DNA of 64,000 nucleotides, taken from NCBI GenBank assembly GCA_910575815.1, contig CAJTFN010000013.1, positions 62,001-126,000 of the forward strand. Direction: 5' to 3'. This document shows, in pieces, positions 26,076 to 34,218 of the stretch. The notes under the pieces were generated by a model. That model was given only the letters and a program-made list of their open reading frames with translations. It searched no databases and was not told the DNA's origin. The DNA comes from Oscillospiraceae bacterium. GTDB lineage: Bacteria; Bacillota; Clostridia; Oscillospirales; Oscillospiraceae. A program made the translations under genes and the position numbers. Numbering within the stretch: the first letter of the stretch is position 1; every line of letters starts with the position of its first letter.

Positions 26076-26948
26076 TTAACCTCCATGTAGCCTGCCTTCT
26101 TCTCTGTTTGCTGCGGCTGCTTCTTTGTCTACTTCAAAACCTGATGGATCAGGGTTTCGTTTGATTATTTCTTCTCTGGATAGCTCTGGATACCTTGAAC
26201 AAATGTGATCAATCCAGGCATCGTAGGATCCGTAACCTCTATATGGGTCAAAGCTACCACTTGATGGTTGACTTGATTGCTGTGTTTGTGTACTGCCTGA
26301 TGGCTTCTGTGACTGTTCATCTGAGGGTTTACTTTGTTCCCCTGATGGCTTTTGTGACTGCTCACCTGAAGGTTTGCTCTGTTGACCTTGATTTTGATTG
26401 CTGCTTCCCTGTTGTGCAGGCTGTTGCTGTTGTGGTTGCTGCTGTTCTTCTGTTTCTAGAAAACTTCCTGCTGGTCTCCATGCTCTGTATTGTGCTTCGT
26501 AGTCAGATGGGAGTGTGTAATTATCTGATTCTACAAGTTCGGCTAAAAATTTTAGTTCTTCCTGTATTAACCCCTCTTCTGTTGTTGCTGAATGGATTTC
26601 AGTATGTATATCATACACTTTTTGGAAGTATTCAATTAGTTCATCACCTGATAGCTCTGCTTTCTCTTGGTTGTCTTGGTTCTCTATCAAACCAATGTCT
26701 GAATCCCCATCTGAGTCACTGTCACTCACAAACTGCTGGTCGCCTACATTGATTACCCCAGAAGCGTCTAAGCTCTGCTTGTCTGGGTCAGGGATTGCAT
26801 ATTCTATCGAAACATCCGGAGATTCATTCATGCTTTTTAGCATTTCATCACTGGTCATGGTTGCGCAGCCTGCTAATTGGGATGTCATGACTACAAGGGT
26901 CATGAATGGAATGATTACCCTTTTTATTTTCATAAATCGGCTCGCCAT
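26076..26948 (-). CDS. Predicted lipoprotein with Q/S/P-rich linker
   Basis: A 290-residue exported protein. The N-terminus has a lysine-rich start, hydrophobic stretch and lipobox LAGC (Cys about 28), so it is probably lipid-anchored. Residues about 30-160 are acidic and helical; about 165-235 is low complexity made of repeats of SKPSGEQSQKPSGEQ type; the C-terminal 50 residues (YDAWIDHICSRYPELSREEI) may be a small folded domain. I do not recognise a family. AT-rich codon use differs from the host. It is paired with a second lipoprotein gene sharing the same linker style. Confidence 0.8.
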   Translation of the reverse strand: MASRFMKIKRVIIPFMTLVVMTSQLAGCATMTSDEMLKSMNESPDVSIEYAIPDPDKQSLDASGVINVGDQQFVSDSDSDGDSDIGLIENQDNQEKAELSGDELIEYFQKVYDIHTEIHSATTEEGLIQEELKFLAELVESDNYTLPSDYEAQYRAWRPAGSFLETEEQQQPQQQQPAQQGSSNQNQGQQSKPSGEQSQKPSGEQSKPSDEQSQKPSGSTQTQQSSQPSSGSFDPYRGYGSYDAWIDHICSRYPELSREEIIKRNPDPSGFEVDKEAAAANREEGRLHGG

Positions 26949-27009
26949 ATCTTATAAACCTCCTTGGCATGATGCTAAATATAATTAAATCGTGTTGTTT
27001 GTGATATTA

Positions 27010-27783
27010 TCAACCACCGTTTAGCAATTGTCCTAGTATCTCTTTGTCTGCATCTGAATAATCTGTACCATCAACGTTTGCTCCTGTATATCCTTGAGAT
27101 TCTAACTCTTCTAGCTGTTTCATAATATTGGACCATCCATCATCAGATGGTGGTGTTTCGGTTTGCTGTGTTTGCTGCTGTTGGGTACTTTCGCTTGGTT
27201 TTGACTGCTGTCCGCCGCTTGGTTTTGACTGCTGCCCACTACTGGGTTTGCTGGTCTGCTGTTGCTGAACTACTGGCTTCGTGGTGCTTAAATATTTGTT
27301 CGACACATAAACTAAACTGCCATTACTAAGTTGGATTCGGCTCCAACCTTCTGCTTCTGCTGTTCCAATGCCTACACGGATTACGCTGTCACTTTTGTTG
27401 AGGGACCCCACTTTGTCATGCGCTGTACTCGGACCACTGCGTAAATTCACCGTTCCTGTGGCATAGACTGTCTCGTTGACCTCTGTGAATAACTGCACCT
27501 CGTCCTCTTGGGATTCTGTTTCCTCCGGGGGCTGGGTGTCCTCAACTTCATCCGGTGCCGCTGGGATAGTGTCGGAAAGCTGGTCCGGGGACGCTGGGGC
27601 CTGCTCCGGCGGCTCTGGTTTGGGGTCTGCTAACGGCTCCGGGGTGGATACGTCCGCTTGCGTTGTCGTTACTGTCTGGGGCGGGTCTGGCTCCGTAGGC
27701 TGGTCTGCCTGGGGCTTGTGACAAGCGGTCAGGCTTACCAGGAGTAACGCCGCAGACAAGCAAAAAATCAAAACTTTTTTCAT
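27010..27783 (-). CDS. Predicted lipoprotein with bacterial SH3 domain
   Basis: A 257-residue exported protein. Lipobox LTAC lies at about residues 18-21. A Pro/Glu/Thr-rich spacer (22-100) leads to an SH3b domain (about 105-165: ATGTVNLRSGPSTAHDKVGS ... GWSRIQLSNGSLVYVSNKYL). SH3b domains bind peptidoglycan. A Q/S/K/P-rich linker and a C-terminal segment like that of the first lipoprotein follow. ATG 27783 is behind GGAGGGACATAAT. Carried by a small replicative element, these two may serve surface modification or exclusion of related elements; this is inference. Confidence 0.85.
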   Translation of the reverse strand: MKKVLIFCLSAALLLVSLTACHKPQADQPTEPDPPQTVTTTQADVSTPEPLADPKPEPPEQAPASPDQLSDTIPAAPDEVEDTQPPEETESQEDEVQLFTEVNETVYATGTVNLRSGPSTAHDKVGSLNKSDSVIRVGIGTAEAEGWSRIQLSNGSLVYVSNKYLSTTKPVVQQQQTSKPSSGQQSKPSGGQQSKPSESTQQQQTQQTETPPSDDGWSNIMKQLEELESQGYTGANVDGTDYSDADKEILGQLLNGG

Positions 27784-27931
27784 ATTATGTCCCTCCATGC
27801 AAAAACATGTATTATTTTAGCAAAGGTATTGTACCATATAAAAAAGCACTATGCAAGAACAAGATGTTAGTTATCGCCTAACATACAAACATATATTATT
27901 CAGCTATATTTTTGTTGGGTGATAATAGAAG

Positions 27932-28174
27932 ATGAAAAAATTGCAGTTTGATAGCGCGATTTATGACACTATCCGCAAGAATATCAAAAAATACCGGAAA
28001 GAAAAGGGGCTAACTTCGGCGCAGCTGGCGGAGTTGGTCGATTTGTCCCATGATTTTATCCGTCAGATTGAAAGCGAAAAAGCTCACTATAATTTTTCGG
28101 TTGAAACATTTTACAAAATTTCTGTGGCTCTGGGGACTGGGATGGACAAGCTGGCAAAAAAACCGGAAAATTAG
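27932..28174 (+). CDS. XRE-family regulator of the element
   Basis: An 80-residue protein that is essentially one Cro/CI helix-turn-helix: IRKNIKKYRKEKGLTSAQLAEL (about 11-32), then LSHDFIRQIESEKAHYNFSV. It is divergent from the lipoprotein gene and upstream of the Rep operon promoter, so a repressor or copy-control role is likely. A candidate operator, TCAAAAAAGTTRCG, occurs at 28204 and 31531 close to two promoters. Confidence 0.9.
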   Translation: MKKLQFDSAIYDTIRKNIKKYRKEKGLTSAQLAELVDLSHDFIRQIESEKAHYNFSVETFYKISVALGTGMDKLAKKPEN

Positions 28175-28534
28175 CAACCCTATTTTTTACCGCAAAAATA
28201 CAGTCAAAAAAGTTGCGATATTTTTAATTTTCAAGGTGATTTTTATAGATTCTCAAGAAAAAAGTTAAAAAATCACTTGACAACCAGTCTGCGATGCATT
28301 ATAATGAATATGTCGGTGGGGACCTCGGACACCCCCATAGACAGGATAGGACCCATAGGGTCCAATGAGATATAAGAATTGCGGTTCATCCGCATAATTT
28401 ATAGGAATCGGCAGCCCCTCCGGGCTTGCCCATAAACGCTTCTTTTCAATAGTTGTGTTGCTTTTGCAGCACAATTTTGAATTGTGGCGTTTTTTTGTTG
28501 CCAAAATCTATTATGAAAATTAGGAGGTATTATT
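28175..28534. other. Noncoding leader region of the Rep operon
   Basis: A 360-base gap without a gene. It contains the repeated motif at 28204, the consensus promoter at 28277-28305, a run of GG-rich segments (ggaccca/tgggtcc near 28348-28363 can pair) and a hairpin TTGTGTTGC/GCAGCACAA near 28453-28474 before the first gene. The long leader of over 200 bases between promoter and first codon could form a structured RNA or attenuator. Confidence 0.6.
28277..28305 (+). promoter_or_regulatory. Consensus sigma-A promoter of the Rep operon
   Basis: TTGACA (28277-28282), 17-base spacer, TATAAT (28300-28305): both hexamers match the consensus. It faces the four small genes and Rep. Confidence 0.85.
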
Positions 28535-28915
28535 TTGTACGATTTGACTACGTTGTTGTTACCACTTTTAAATTTGGCCCGCAACGGTCCAGTGATAGCA
28601 ACGAAGATCGCTGCGATGCATCCGTACCGCGACGGGCACACCATCAAGGAAGAAATTGTAGGCCGTCGGGTGACGGTGGTATTCCCTGGGGCGGGCTACC
28701 AAACACTCGATGTTAAAGTGTCTGATCCAACCGACGCTTTAACTCCATTACTGGACAAGGGCAATCCCGTTTACGTCGATTTCGACAATTTTGTCGGTAA
28801 AATCTATGATTTTGCTGACAAGACAACTGGCATCCGTCGTCTGGGGATCAGCGCCAAGGCTACCGCAGTTCGCGTTGTCGCAGCACCCAATACGGACGAT
28901 CTTCTCATCGAATGA
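28535..28915 (+). CDS. Unknown protein 1 of the Rep operon
   Basis: A 126-residue protein starting at TTG 28535, seven bases after AGGAGG. It is beta-rich in prediction by eye (VVGRRVTVVFPGAGYQTLDVKV; PVYVDFDNFVGKIYDF) with an acidic end. Its size, position before a rolling-circle Rep and composition would suit a single-strand DNA-binding protein, but I see no diagnostic motif. The ATG of the next gene overlaps its stop. Confidence 0.75.
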   Translation: MYDLTTLLLPLLNLARNGPVIATKIAAMHPYRDGHTIKEEIVGRRVTVVFPGAGYQTLDVKVSDPTDALTPLLDKGNPVYVDFDNFVGKIYDFADKTTGIRRLGISAKATAVRVVAAPNTDDLLIE

Positions 28916-29367
28916 GGGACCGAGAGGCAGCCAAACGGCTGATATATCAAGCGCAAGCGGCGGTAACGTCGGTGTTAGTCCTCGGTGACGTGCCACCGCT
29001 CCGCGCTCTGTATTGCCCAGGATACCCCAAGGAGTTGCTGGGCGAGGTCATCCGGGACGGAGAGAAAAACTACATGATCGCCCTTCGCATCCCCAAACGG
29101 GACTATGGTTGGTACAAACGACGCAGTCCCAAGAATCGGGCCATCCCGCCCGAGGTTGACGTGAAGCAGCTTGAAGCTGTGTTCACGCTGTTCCTACCCA
29201 CCCCTTTCCGGTGCGTTGCTGTCCGAAACGCATCGGAAAATGTTAAAATTTATTTGGATGTTAAGGAGAATAAATATGAACAACTTTCAATTACAGCAGA
29301 TTTTAATGATGGCAGCAGCGGGTTATCCCGATGTTCTTGCCGTCCTGGTAGAGATGCTACGCCGTAA
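28912..29367 (+). CDS. Unknown protein 2 of the Rep operon
   Basis: A 151-residue frame starting with ATGA overlap on the previous stop. The first 115 residues are basic with an IPKRDYGWYKRRSPKNRAIPP segment; I recognise no family. The last 30 residues overlap the start of gene 3 in another frame and are Arg/Ser/Cys-rich, so they may be poorly conserved. The overlap indicates translational coupling within the operon. Confidence 0.7.
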   Translation: MRDREAAKRLIYQAQAAVTSVLVLGDVPPLRALYCPGYPKELLGEVIRDGEKNYMIALRIPKRDYGWYKRRSPKNRAIPPEVDVKQLEAVFTLFLPTPFRCVAVRNASENVKIYLDVKENKYEQLSITADFNDGSSGLSRCSCRPGRDATP

Positions 29368-29641
29368 CGCTGCTAATTTGGGCCTTATGGCTCCCGGCAT
29401 CCCCGATCAATTAGCGGTCAGCAACGGTGTGGACGTAACCGCCAACGGCCTACCCCTTTATTATGCGGTGGTGAAACGTCGCGGGGATATGTTCCGTTCC
29501 CCAATGGCTTTTGGCCGCGCCGTACAAGATGCTCTTGACGAGACTACATACGCAAATTGCCTTGATCGTCTGCGTTTACTGCGTGTAGATCAGTTACCCG
29601 GCGGTTTCGTCGGGCTGACGCTGACGCTGGGGAGTTGGTAA
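29276..29641 (+). CDS. Unknown protein 3 of the Rep operon
   Basis: A 121-residue protein from ATG 29276, behind AAGGAGAATAAAT. It opens with MNNFQLQQILMMAAAGYPDV and has a helical first half and a mixed second half; no known motif. Its 5' end overlaps gene 2 by over 90 bases in a different frame. The strong ribosome site supports real expression. Confidence 0.75.
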   Translation: MNNFQLQQILMMAAAGYPDVLAVLVEMLRRNAANLGLMAPGIPDQLAVSNGVDVTANGLPLYYAVVKRRGDMFRSPMAFGRAVQDALDETTYANCLDRLRLLRVDQLPGGFVGLTLTLGSW

Positions 29642-29642
29642 G

Positions 29643-29951
29643 ATGGACCAAATCATATACCACCGGATTATGGCTATTCTAATGGAGATAGGGCTAAATA
29701 GCCCTATCTCCCCTCTGGACGAGTTTGATGCAGATTATTGTTGTCAAAATATCGGCCCATTTCGTTTATACGAATTTGCAATACTGATGCGGGACGATGT
29801 GGACGAAATTGACCTTATTACCAATTTTTGCGACGCGCTGCACCGTCAAAATGAGATTAGCACGGTGAAGGTCGAATTTTATGACATTAAGGATTACCCC
29901 GCGCCTATGAAGAACTTTAGTATGATGTATCTGACGGTCACGACTGTTTGA
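29643..29951 (+). CDS. Unknown protein 4 of the Rep operon, acidic
   Basis: A 102-residue acidic protein (many Asp and Glu: MRDDVDEIDLITNFCDA). It begins one base after the gene 3 stop, so translation probably continues from it. I do not recognise a family. A GC-rich 170-base gap with a GGCCCCC/GGGGGCC hairpin separates it from Rep. Confidence 0.7.
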   Translation: MDQIIYHRIMAILMEIGLNSPISPLDEFDADYCCQNIGPFRLYEFAILMRDDVDEIDLITNFCDALHRQNEISTVKVEFYDIKDYPAPMKNFSMMYLTVTTV

Positions 29952-30077
29952 CCGCTCCCAGGGAGTGCCGGGCCTGTCCCGGCCTCCCGGCGTGGGGGAC
30001 CCAGGGCCAGGACGGAGCAGCGGAGCGCGGAGGACGGCCCGCCTGGGCCACCAAGCCAGCGGGCAACCGCATCCCCG

Positions 30078-30101
30078 GCCCCCGTCAAGGGGGCCGAAAA
30101 G
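30078..30101 (+). terminator. GC hairpin before rep, possible attenuator
   Basis: GGCCCCC and GGGGGCC pair around GTCAA, followed by GAAAAG and not a T run, so complete termination is doubtful; it may lower rep expression. It lies about 25 bases before the Rep start. Confidence 0.4.
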
Positions 30102-30123
30102 AATATATAAGGTGGTGGTGAAG

Positions 30124-31206
30124 ATGGGAGCAGGAATATCCCGATCATGGTTTGCGGTGCTGAACAACCCAGCGAATCACGGCTACACGGGGACCCCGGA
30201 GGAAGTCTGCAACCGCCTGCGCGACGAGTGGACAGCGAACAGCAGCAGCCGCACGGGCGCATGGGCCTACTGCATCAGCGCGGAGGGCCTGCATCATGTT
30301 CATATGGTTTTGGAGGACAAAATTTCCATGCGGTTTTCCAAGATCAAGAAAAGTTATGCTGTGGGGATGCACTTTGAAGCGACACGGGGAAACAAGGAGC
30401 AGGCGGAGGACTATATAAACAAGCGCGGCCAGTTTGCCGAAAAGGGTGAGCGCGTTCTGTATCTCTGCCGCGCGGGGGAAATAAAAGCGGCCCAGGGCAA
30501 ACGCTCAGACATAGAGGAGATCGCCGCCATGCTGGACGAGGGGAGAACCCCGGCGGAGATCATGAGCGTGGATTTTGCGTATCGCCGCTATGAGCGGATG
30601 ATACGGAGCGCATATTTTGACAGGCGAAAACGGGACACGCCCCCGAAGCGGAAGATTACCGTACACTACTTGGTGGGTGAATCCGGTAGCGGAAAAAGCT
30701 ATACATATGTAACGCTATGCGAGGAACACGGGGAAGAATCGGTATACTTTTTCAGTGACTATGATGGCGGCGGTTTTGATGCCTACCAGGGAGAGGCGAT
30801 TTTGTTCATAGACGAGATGAAAGGGCAATTTTCCCACGGTTTTTTCCTGCAAATATTAGACGGGTATAAAATACAGGTTCATGCGCGGTACGCAAATATA
30901 TACGCACTATGGACCGAGGTTTATATAACATCAGTATTCCCTCCGGAGGAGCTATACAAAAAAATGGTGGAAGAATCGGCGCGAGGATTGGACAAACAGC
31001 AGCAGCTACTACGGCGCATTACCGACATTACATACTGCTTTAAGGATGCTGCCGGGGAGTATCAGCGGTACACGGTTCCCATGAGGGAATACATCGACTA
31101 TGCGGAGTTGAAAGCAAGAGCGGCGGAGAAAATCGGAGCAGACGCACCAGAGATCGCGGAGTTTGCGGAACTGGATGCCTGCAACGCTGACGCTCTCCCG
31201 TTCTGA
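30124..31206 (+). CDS. rep: CRESS-DNA-type replication initiator (HUH endonuclease plus SF3 helicase)
   Basis: A 360-residue Rep starting at ATG 30124 behind AAGGTGGTGG. HUH motif I is WFAVLNNP (about 10), motif II is HHVHMVLE (about 60) and motif III is AEDYINKRG with catalytic Tyr (about 96). The helicase half has Walker A GESGSGKS (about 186), Walker B ILFIDEM (about 228) and motif C YITSVFPPEELY (about 270), the pattern of circovirus, geminivirus and bacterial plasmid CRESS Reps. It would nick the origin and unwind DNA for rolling-circle replication of the excised circle. The frame extends upstream to 29965, but that part is GC-rich and lacks a start signal. Confidence 0.95.
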   Translation: MGAGISRSWFAVLNNPANHGYTGTPEEVCNRLRDEWTANSSSRTGAWAYCISAEGLHHVHMVLEDKISMRFSKIKKSYAVGMHFEATRGNKEQAEDYINKRGQFAEKGERVLYLCRAGEIKAAQGKRSDIEEIAAMLDEGRTPAEIMSVDFAYRRYERMIRSAYFDRRKRDTPPKRKITVHYLVGESGSGKSYTYVTLCEEHGEESVYFFSDYDGGGFDAYQGEAILFIDEMKGQFSHGFFLQILDGYKIQVHARYANIYALWTEVYITSVFPPEELYKKMVEESARGLDKQQQLLRRITDITYCFKDAAGEYQRYTVPMREYIDYAELKARAAEKIGADAPEIAEFAELDACNADALPF

Positions 31207-31626
31207 TTTGGTGGGGGTCAGTGTTACCCCCCACCTTGATACAACGATACAAGTCAACTCCTGCAAGGGCTACAAACGTAACAGCCGCCGATACAACCTC
31301 GATACACTACGAAATTGTGTTGTGCAAATGAACGAAAAATTTTTTTAAGTTATCTGATGGGAAAAGAAATAGTGTAAAAAAATCAGAAAAAAAGGAAAAA
31401 ACAAAAATTTCATATTGGAAAGAACGTCTACCCAAAAAGAGATAAACGTGTCTTTAAAAACAGGCAGACTATGAAAAACAAAAAGTTGCCAAAAAAGTAT
31501 ATAAAATTCAAAATTCATCTGCATTTGACATCAAAAAAGTTACGTGTTAAGGTGTAGACACAGGACGGAAAACCGTCGCTGAATTTACATAAATTGGGGC
31601 GCAGCCCCAGAAAGCGAGGTCCAGTT
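31207..31626. other. AT-rich noncoding gap with repeats and hairpins
   Basis: About 420 bases without a gene. The middle is very A-rich. It has copies of an AAAAAGTTGCC-like motif (about 31479 and 31531), a possible promoter TTGACA (31525) with 17-base spacer and a weak TAAGGT, and two hairpins, GACGG/CCGTC (31564-31577) and GGGGC/GCCCC (31596-31608), just before the next gene. It may contain a second-strand origin or regulatory sites. Confidence 0.55.
31525..31553 (+). promoter_or_regulatory. Probable promoter with overlapping repeat operator
   Basis: TTGACA (31525-31530) and TAAGGT (31548-31553) are 17 bases apart. The spacer begins with TCAAAAAAGTTACG, matching the motif at 28204 near the Rep promoter, so one regulator may control both. 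Confidence 0.5.
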
Positions 31627-32181
31627 ATGGACAAAAAGCAGAAGATCAAGACAGCCGCAGAGAGCGGCACCAAGACCCCAGAGGCACCCCAGGGCATGGA
31701 GGCCCCCGAGGTTGCTACCCCCAGTGAGACGGCAGAGGCTACCGAGGCAACTAAGGCCCCCGAGGCCAGCAGCAGCCTCCCGGCAGATTATTTGTCAGAG
31801 GGCTACTACAAGGGGGAGGGAGCGGCCCGCTACATCGACCCTGATCTGGTGGGTGAAACGGCGCAGCGACTTGCGCAAGACCTTGCAACAGGTGGGATGA
31901 AGCAAACAGCAACCAATTCCATTTTGCGGGAGTTGAAGCGTGCTGACAAAAAGACGCTCCCACTTGATGCCAAGCGCGGGGCACTTGCAGGTGCAATCGT
32001 CACGGCGAAGCAGTTGCAGCAGCGCCACCGCGCCCCCGGTTTACTGGTTGACATACTGGAACGCAACCAGGCAACCATCTATTCAGATGCAGACTACAAG
32101 GCCGCAGTCAAGCATTTGATCGCCGTGGGGGTGTATCTGGGCGACTACCAGCAGCAAGCCACCGAGGGGGCGAAAAAATAA
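31627..32181 (+). CDS. Unknown protein with low-complexity N-terminus
   Basis: A 184-residue protein. Residues 1-58 are a charged, disordered Ala/Thr/Glu/Pro stretch; residues 60-175 look helical (KQTATNSILRELKRADKKT; KQLQQRHRAPGLLVDILE; YKAAVKHLIAVGVYLGDYQQ). I recognise no family. The helical core has a faint look of small helical nucleic-acid-binding subunits such as Csm2, but nothing else of such systems is present, so no function is given. ATG 31627 follows GCGAGGT. A terminator follows. Confidence 0.75.
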   Translation: MDKKQKIKTAAESGTKTPEAPQGMEAPEVATPSETAEATEATKAPEASSSLPADYLSEGYYKGEGAARYIDPDLVGETAQRLAQDLATGGMKQTATNSILRELKRADKKTLPLDAKRGALAGAIVTAKQLQQRHRAPGLLVDILERNQATIYSDADYKAAVKHLIAVGVYLGDYQQQATEGAKK

Positions 32182-32252
32182 AGTCCGCCGCGCAGCGGCC
32201 ACCGCTAACCCCAAAGATAGCGTCCGCAGACGCCACCTTTGAAAAAGAGGAA

Positions 32253-32279
32253 AAAAGCCCTCCAACCGGGGGGCTTTTC
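32253..32279 (+). terminator. Rho-independent terminator
   Basis: AAAAGCCCTCC pairs with GGGGGGCTTTT around AACC, followed by T-rich DNA. It ends the transcript of the preceding gene. Confidence 0.75.
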
Positions 32280-32301
32280 TCATACGAAAGGGGGTGAACG
32301 C

Positions 32302-32502
32302 ATGGAATCATTGAACACAGGGCCCGCAGATTATAGCGGCCTTTCCTGGGAGCAGCCGCCAGAGCCGCACAGATACGCGAACGTTGTAGTAGTCGGAAAA
32401 TCGGTCGTTCTGGTCCGTCATTCTTTCGCAGATACGGGAGACGTTGAAAAAATCTACAACGAATTTATCGACGAAAAAGTTGCGGAAAACGGCAGCAAAT
32501 AG
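32302..32502 (+). CDS. Small unknown protein before the recombinase
   Basis: A 66-residue protein from ATG 32302 behind AAAGGGGGTG. It begins MESLNTGPADYSGLSWEQPP and contains VVVVGKSVVLVRHSFADTGD. No family is recognised. It lies about 95 bases before the recombinase gene; a recombination directionality factor would suit this place and size, but there is no sequence proof. Confidence 0.65.
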   Translation: MESLNTGPADYSGLSWEQPPEPHRYANVVVVGKSVVLVRHSFADTGDVEKIYNEFIDEKVAENGSK

Positions 32503-32512
32503 AGTAAAACGC

Positions 32513-32541
32513 TTGCAAATCAAGTCTTTTTCTGGTATAAT
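32513..32541 (+). promoter_or_regulatory. Promoter of the serine recombinase gene
   Basis: TTGCAA (32513-32518), 17-base spacer and perfect TATAAT (32536-32541), 56 bases before the recombinase ATG. Confidence 0.75.
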
Positions 32542-32596
32542 AGAAGCATCTCAAAAAGTGCTGTGATTCTGCAAGGACGATGAAAGGAGCGTAAAA

Positions 32597-34192
32597 ATGA
32601 ACTTGCAGAACAACACCGCCAAAGCTGCCATTTATGCCAGGAGAAGCCCCGAGGACCGGGCCAACCGTCAGAATCAATTCCGTGGAGACGGCGTTTCCGA
32701 TAGCATCGAGACGCAGATCCTTATGTTGCAGCAATACGCAGACAGTCAGGGATTCACCAACTGCCGGGAATATTACGACGATAACATTTCCGGGACCACG
32801 TTTGCCCGTCCGCAATTCATGCAGATGCTTTCCGACATCCAGCAAGGCCGGGTCGATACGGTGATCGTCAAGGACCTTTCCCGGCTGGGCCGTGACTACA
32901 TCGAGAGCGGACGGTATCAAGAAATCGTGTTCCCGGAGCTGGGCACAAGATTGATTGCCGTCAATGATGGCTACGACAGCGCCACGGGAGCGGGTACAGA
33001 TTGCGCAGTTTTCAAGAATGTTTTTAACGATTATTACGTTAAAGATATATCGAACAAGACCCGTTCAGCCCTAGCCGCCCGAGCCAGGGCGGGGAAGTAT
33101 CTTTCCTCCGGTGTATATGGCTACGCCAAAGACCCCCACGACAAAAACAAGCTGATACCGGACCCCGAGACAGCGCCCATTGTCCGCCGTATCTTCTCCA
33201 TGACTGTCAGCGGTATCAGCTTTCGCGCTATTGCTCGAACATTGTCAAGCGAGGGTATTTTAACCCCAGCGGCGGTAAAAGGTGTATCGCCCCGCAAGGA
33301 AACGACCCGCCCCACAGATTGGAGCGCAACAACAATAAACGGCATCATCCGAAATCCCGCCTATCTGGGAAAGCTGGTGTATGGCAAGAGCCGCAAAGTC
33401 AGTTATAAGAGCAAGAAGCAAATCGCCTCGCCAGAAGATCAGTTAATTGTCACCGAGGGGACCCATGAGCCGATTGTCAATCAAGACGTATGGAATCTTG
33501 CAAATGAGATTGCCAACAGGCACAGGAAAAGCAGCCGCACAGGGAAGACGCATATCTTCTCCGGCCTGCTGTTTTGTCAAGATTGCGGCTCGTCAATCGC
33601 CCAAGCTGACAAGGCTTTTATCTGCCAGCGATACCGGGCTTTTGGCAAGAGTGAAAACGGATGCAGCAGCCACCGCATACCGTACAAGCTGTTATATGCT
33701 TCGGTGCTGGCAAGTGTCCAGGAAGTGACCGCAGAAGCCCGCCGAGATCGTGACGGCCTAATAGCGAAGCTGTCCGGGATAGGCCAGAAGCAGCAGCAAG
33801 CCGCCCTTGCCGCAGCCAGGAAAACCCAGGCCAAGACGGAAAAACGGCTTGCCGAAATCGGGGAGTTGATTCGTAAAGCGTTTGAAAAAAACGTCCTGGG
33901 TGACCTGCCCGATGATGTGTATAAAAGCCTGACAGACGGCTACACCAGGGAACGCGCCGAGTTGACCGCACATCTTGAAACCGTCACGGAGCAGATCGCG
34001 GACTTGATGAAAGAGACGGACAACGCAACCCGATTTGTAGAACTGGCTGAACAGTATGCCGATATAACCGAACTGGACCGGGACCTGATACACAGGCTTA
34101 TTGACCGTATCGAGATCGGCGAAAGCTACAAAGAGGACGGCATACGATGCCAGGAGATCACAATTTATTTTCGATTTGTTGGTAGAATCTAA
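32597..34192 (+). CDS. Large serine recombinase (integrase of the CRESS element)
   Basis: A 531-residue TndX/TnpX-type recombinase. The catalytic resolvase domain spans about 10-160 (AIYARRSPEDR with the nucleophile Ser at 17; DSIETQ; VKDLSRLGRDYIE). The recombinase domain follows (GVYGYAKDP; IVRRIFSMTVSG), then a zinc ribbon (CQDCGSSIA ... C) and a C-terminal coiled coil (about 390-480). ATG 32597 follows GAAAGGAGC. It ends 6 bases before the right att arm, the usual layout for self-integrating elements. It probably integrated the element into the kinase gene and could excise it with a partner. Confidence 0.96.
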   Translation: MNLQNNTAKAAIYARRSPEDRANRQNQFRGDGVSDSIETQILMLQQYADSQGFTNCREYYDDNISGTTFARPQFMQMLSDIQQGRVDTVIVKDLSRLGRDYIESGRYQEIVFPELGTRLIAVNDGYDSATGAGTDCAVFKNVFNDYYVKDISNKTRSALAARARAGKYLSSGVYGYAKDPHDKNKLIPDPETAPIVRRIFSMTVSGISFRAIARTLSSEGILTPAAVKGVSPRKETTRPTDWSATTINGIIRNPAYLGKLVYGKSRKVSYKSKKQIASPEDQLIVTEGTHEPIVNQDVWNLANEIANRHRKSSRTGKTHIFSGLLFCQDCGSSIAQADKAFICQRYRAFGKSENGCSSHRIPYKLLYASVLASVQEVTAEARRDRDGLIAKLSGIGQKQQQAALAAARKTQAKTEKRLAEIGELIRKAFEKNVLGDLPDDVYKSLTDGYTRERAELTAHLETVTEQIADLMKETDNATRFVELAEQYADITELDRDLIHRLIDRIEIGESYKEDGIRCQEITIYFRFVGRI

Positions 34193-34218
34193 AAGCATCC
34201 TTTTGAACAACAAACGGA

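Noticed and set aside
26290..26400. Short repeated units resembling a small tandem array
   Set aside because: They code for SKPSGEQ-type low-complexity repeats inside a lipoprotein; no spacers, so not CRISPR.
29965..30123. N-terminal extension of Rep to 29965
   Set aside because: Pro/Arg-rich codons in a GC-rich hairpin region; the HUH domain starts right after ATG 30124, which has a ribosome site.
28535..31206. The Rep operon as a complete CRESS virus
   Set aside because: No capsid-size jelly-roll protein or coat gene is recognisable; the element has an integrase and lipoproteins, so a plasmid-like integrative element is the better reading.
31627..32181. Possible Csm2-like CRISPR subunit
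   Set aside because: Only a vague helical resemblance; there is no other cas gene and no repeat array in the window.
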